The translations under genes were made by a program, and so were the position numbers. Of a stretch of DNA of 64,000 nucleotides, positions 63,076 to 64,000 are shown in pieces. The notes beneath the pieces are model-generated. The model saw nothing but the letters and a program-made list of their open reading frames with translations. It searched no databases and was not told the DNA's origin. Source of the stretch: CAVPHV01 sp963821095 (lineage in GTDB: Bacteria > Actinomycetota > Acidimicrobiia > Spongiisociales > UBA5794); the NCBI GenBank assembly GCA_963821095.1, contig CAWGCJ010000002.1, forward strand, positions 248,001 to 312,000, written 5' to 3'. Position 1 is the stretch's first letter; each line of letters starts with the position of its first letter.

Positions 63076-64000
63076 CGCCGGGACCACAACGCCGCTGGTT
63101 GACCACCCTGATGGTGGCGGTGCCATTGCTGTTCTTCGGTTACTTCTTCGTCTATCCGCTCCTGGCAATCCTTTCGACCAGCCTGACCCTCGACGGCAGC
63201 CTCGACCTCGCCGTCTTCGGCGACGTGATCGCCAATCCAACCTTCCAGTCGATCGCATGGTTCACCCTCTGGCAGGCCGTGGCGTCGACCATCTTGACGC
63301 TCGTCGTTGGACTCCCCGCCGCCTACGTCATCGCCCGATACGATTTCCCCGGCAAGGCATGGGTCAGAGCCGGGGTGACGATCCCCTTCGTGCTTCCCAC
63401 CGTTGTGGTAGCGGCCGCCTTTCTGGCGCTGCTCGGACCGAGCGGTCCCCTCGGCGTCAATCTGCGCGGCACGATCTGGGCCATTCTCTTCGCCCACGTG
63501 TTCTTCAACGTGGCCGTCGTCGTCCGCACCGTTGGCTCGATGTGGGAGCGCCTCGACCCTCGATTGGAGGAGGCGGCAATGACGTTGGGGGCGGGACGGC
63601 TGCGCGCCTTTCGTGAGGTGACTCTGCCGCTCCTCGGGCCGTCCATCGCATCCGCCGCATCGATTGTCTTCCTGTTCACGTTCACGTCCTTTGGTGTCAT
63701 CCTCATCCTTGGTGACCTTCGTCACGCCACCCTGGAGGTCGAGATCTGGCGTCAAACGACAGCGTTCCTCGACCTGCCGATCGCCGCGGTGTTGTCGATC
63801 CTTCAGTTGCTGGCCGTCAGTGCGATGCTGCTGCTCTACTCGCGGTACCAACAGGGCCGCGCCATCGAACTGAATCTCCGGCCCACAAGCGAGACGGCGC
63901 ACCGTCCCCGCAACTCACGCCAGTGGGCGCTGGTGGCCGCGACCCTGAGCGGTCTCGGCCTTCTGCTGGTGACTCCCCTCGTGGTGCTGGTGGTGCGATC
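63072..64000 (+). CDS. thiP: Thiamine ABC transporter permease, partial at window end
   Basis: 309 codons, open to the window edge. Hydrophobic helices start around residue 14; the EAA loop EEAAMTLGAGRLRAFREVTLPLLGP is at about 175-199. ThiP proteins are internal duplications of about 530 residues with two such loops, so the second half lies beyond the window. The GTG overlaps the thiB stop. It imports thiamine together with ThiB and a cytoplasmic ATPase not seen here. Confidence 0.9.
   Translation, partial: MTPGPQRRWLTTLMVAVPLLFFGYFFVYPLLAILSTSLTLDGSLDLAVFGDVIANPTFQSIAWFTLWQAVASTILTLVVGLPAAYVIARYDFPGKAWVRAGVTIPFVLPTVVVAAAFLALLGPSGPLGVNLRGTIWAILFAHVFFNVAVVVRTVGSMWERLDPRLEEAAMTLGAGRLRAFREVTLPLLGPSIASAASIVFLFTFTSFGVILILGDLRHATLEVEIWRQTTAFLDLPIAAVLSILQLLAVSAMLLLYSRYQQGRAIELNLRPTSETAHRPRNSRQWALVAATLSGLGLLLVTPLVVLVVR

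Noticed and set aside
1..64000. CRISPR arrays, tRNA or rRNA genes, prophage or insertion sequences
   Set aside because: No regular spacer-repeat arrays, cloverleaf patterns, transposase motifs or attachment sites were seen by eye; a covariance-model scan was not possible.

Overview
The window looks like a piece of a high-GC actinomycete genome, most likely an uncultured member of Acidimicrobiia or a related lineage of Actinomycetota. Evidence for this is the pair of F420-type LLM oxidoreductases, the TIGR03084, DUF4032, DUF3152 and BtpA families, the mycobacterial-style lhr-nei2 pair, a dnaE2 polymerase gene behind a textbook mycobacterial SOS box, and many genes whose only upstream signal is a TAnnnT hexamer 6-7 nt before the start codon (leaderless-type promoters). 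No rRNA, tRNA, CRISPR array, insertion sequence or prophage was recognised.

Layout. 1-6.2 kb: end of an AAA ATPase gene, yajQ, two facing copies of a REP-like element, then a minus-strand operon for a molybdopterin thiosulfate/polysulfide-reductase-like complex (catalytic, iron-sulfur and cytochrome b subunits) followed by a tandem-rhodanese lipoprotein. 6.6-13.7 kb: hpt-GNAT-HAD cluster, LOG-type lysine decarboxylase-fold protein, TIGR03084, BtpA, a putative PD-(D/E)XK protein, RraA-like and an LLM oxidoreductase. 14.2-19.4 kb: lhr helicase overlapping nei2; the lhr frame is broken nine times. 19.4-28.5 kb: DUF971, DUF4032, SDR, flavin reductase, a two-component system, a UspA-like protein, and a minus-strand group of ABC exporter, two lipoproteins and a NUDIX hydrolase. 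28.7-35.1 kb: XRE-cupin regulator and a dipeptide/oligopeptide ABC transporter operon (substrate-binding protein, two permeases, two ATPases) ending in a truncated DUF1028 gene. 35-45.6 kb: membrane protein, lipoprotein, lipoate ligase, an AroQ-hydrolase fusion, aspartate and phosphoserine aminotransferases, glycolipid-binding protein, YhhN, methyltransferase, GNAT, SixA and threonine aldolase. 45.6-54.9 kb: dnaE2, ACT protein, second LLM oxidoreductase, membrane proteins, and an RTX-DUF3152 secreted metalloprotease-like protein. 54.9-60.5 kb: purU, ychF, SGNH hydrolase, udk, PlsC-like acyltransferase and DUF4097. 60.5-64 kb: a small operon with a ribbon-helix-helix-like protein behind an 11-bp periodic operator, then a TPP-riboswitch-controlled thiamine operon (thiN-thiB-thiP) that runs off the window.

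Sequence quality matters for reading this window. More than 30 single-base frame breaks occur in otherwise well-conserved genes, mainly between 8.8 and 35 kb plus one in dnaE2. Outside the ABC exporter almost all are one extra base; inside it insertions and deletions are mixed. I interpret most of them as consensus errors rather than true pseudogenes and give the reconstructed full gene span with the break positions.

Regulation visible in the sequence: a LexA box next to the -10 of dnaE2, a TPP riboswitch whose P1 helix contains the Shine-Dalgarno of thiN, three GACATCA repeats one helical turn apart before a putative autoregulated operon, and overlapping divergent -10 elements at 43.9 kb.
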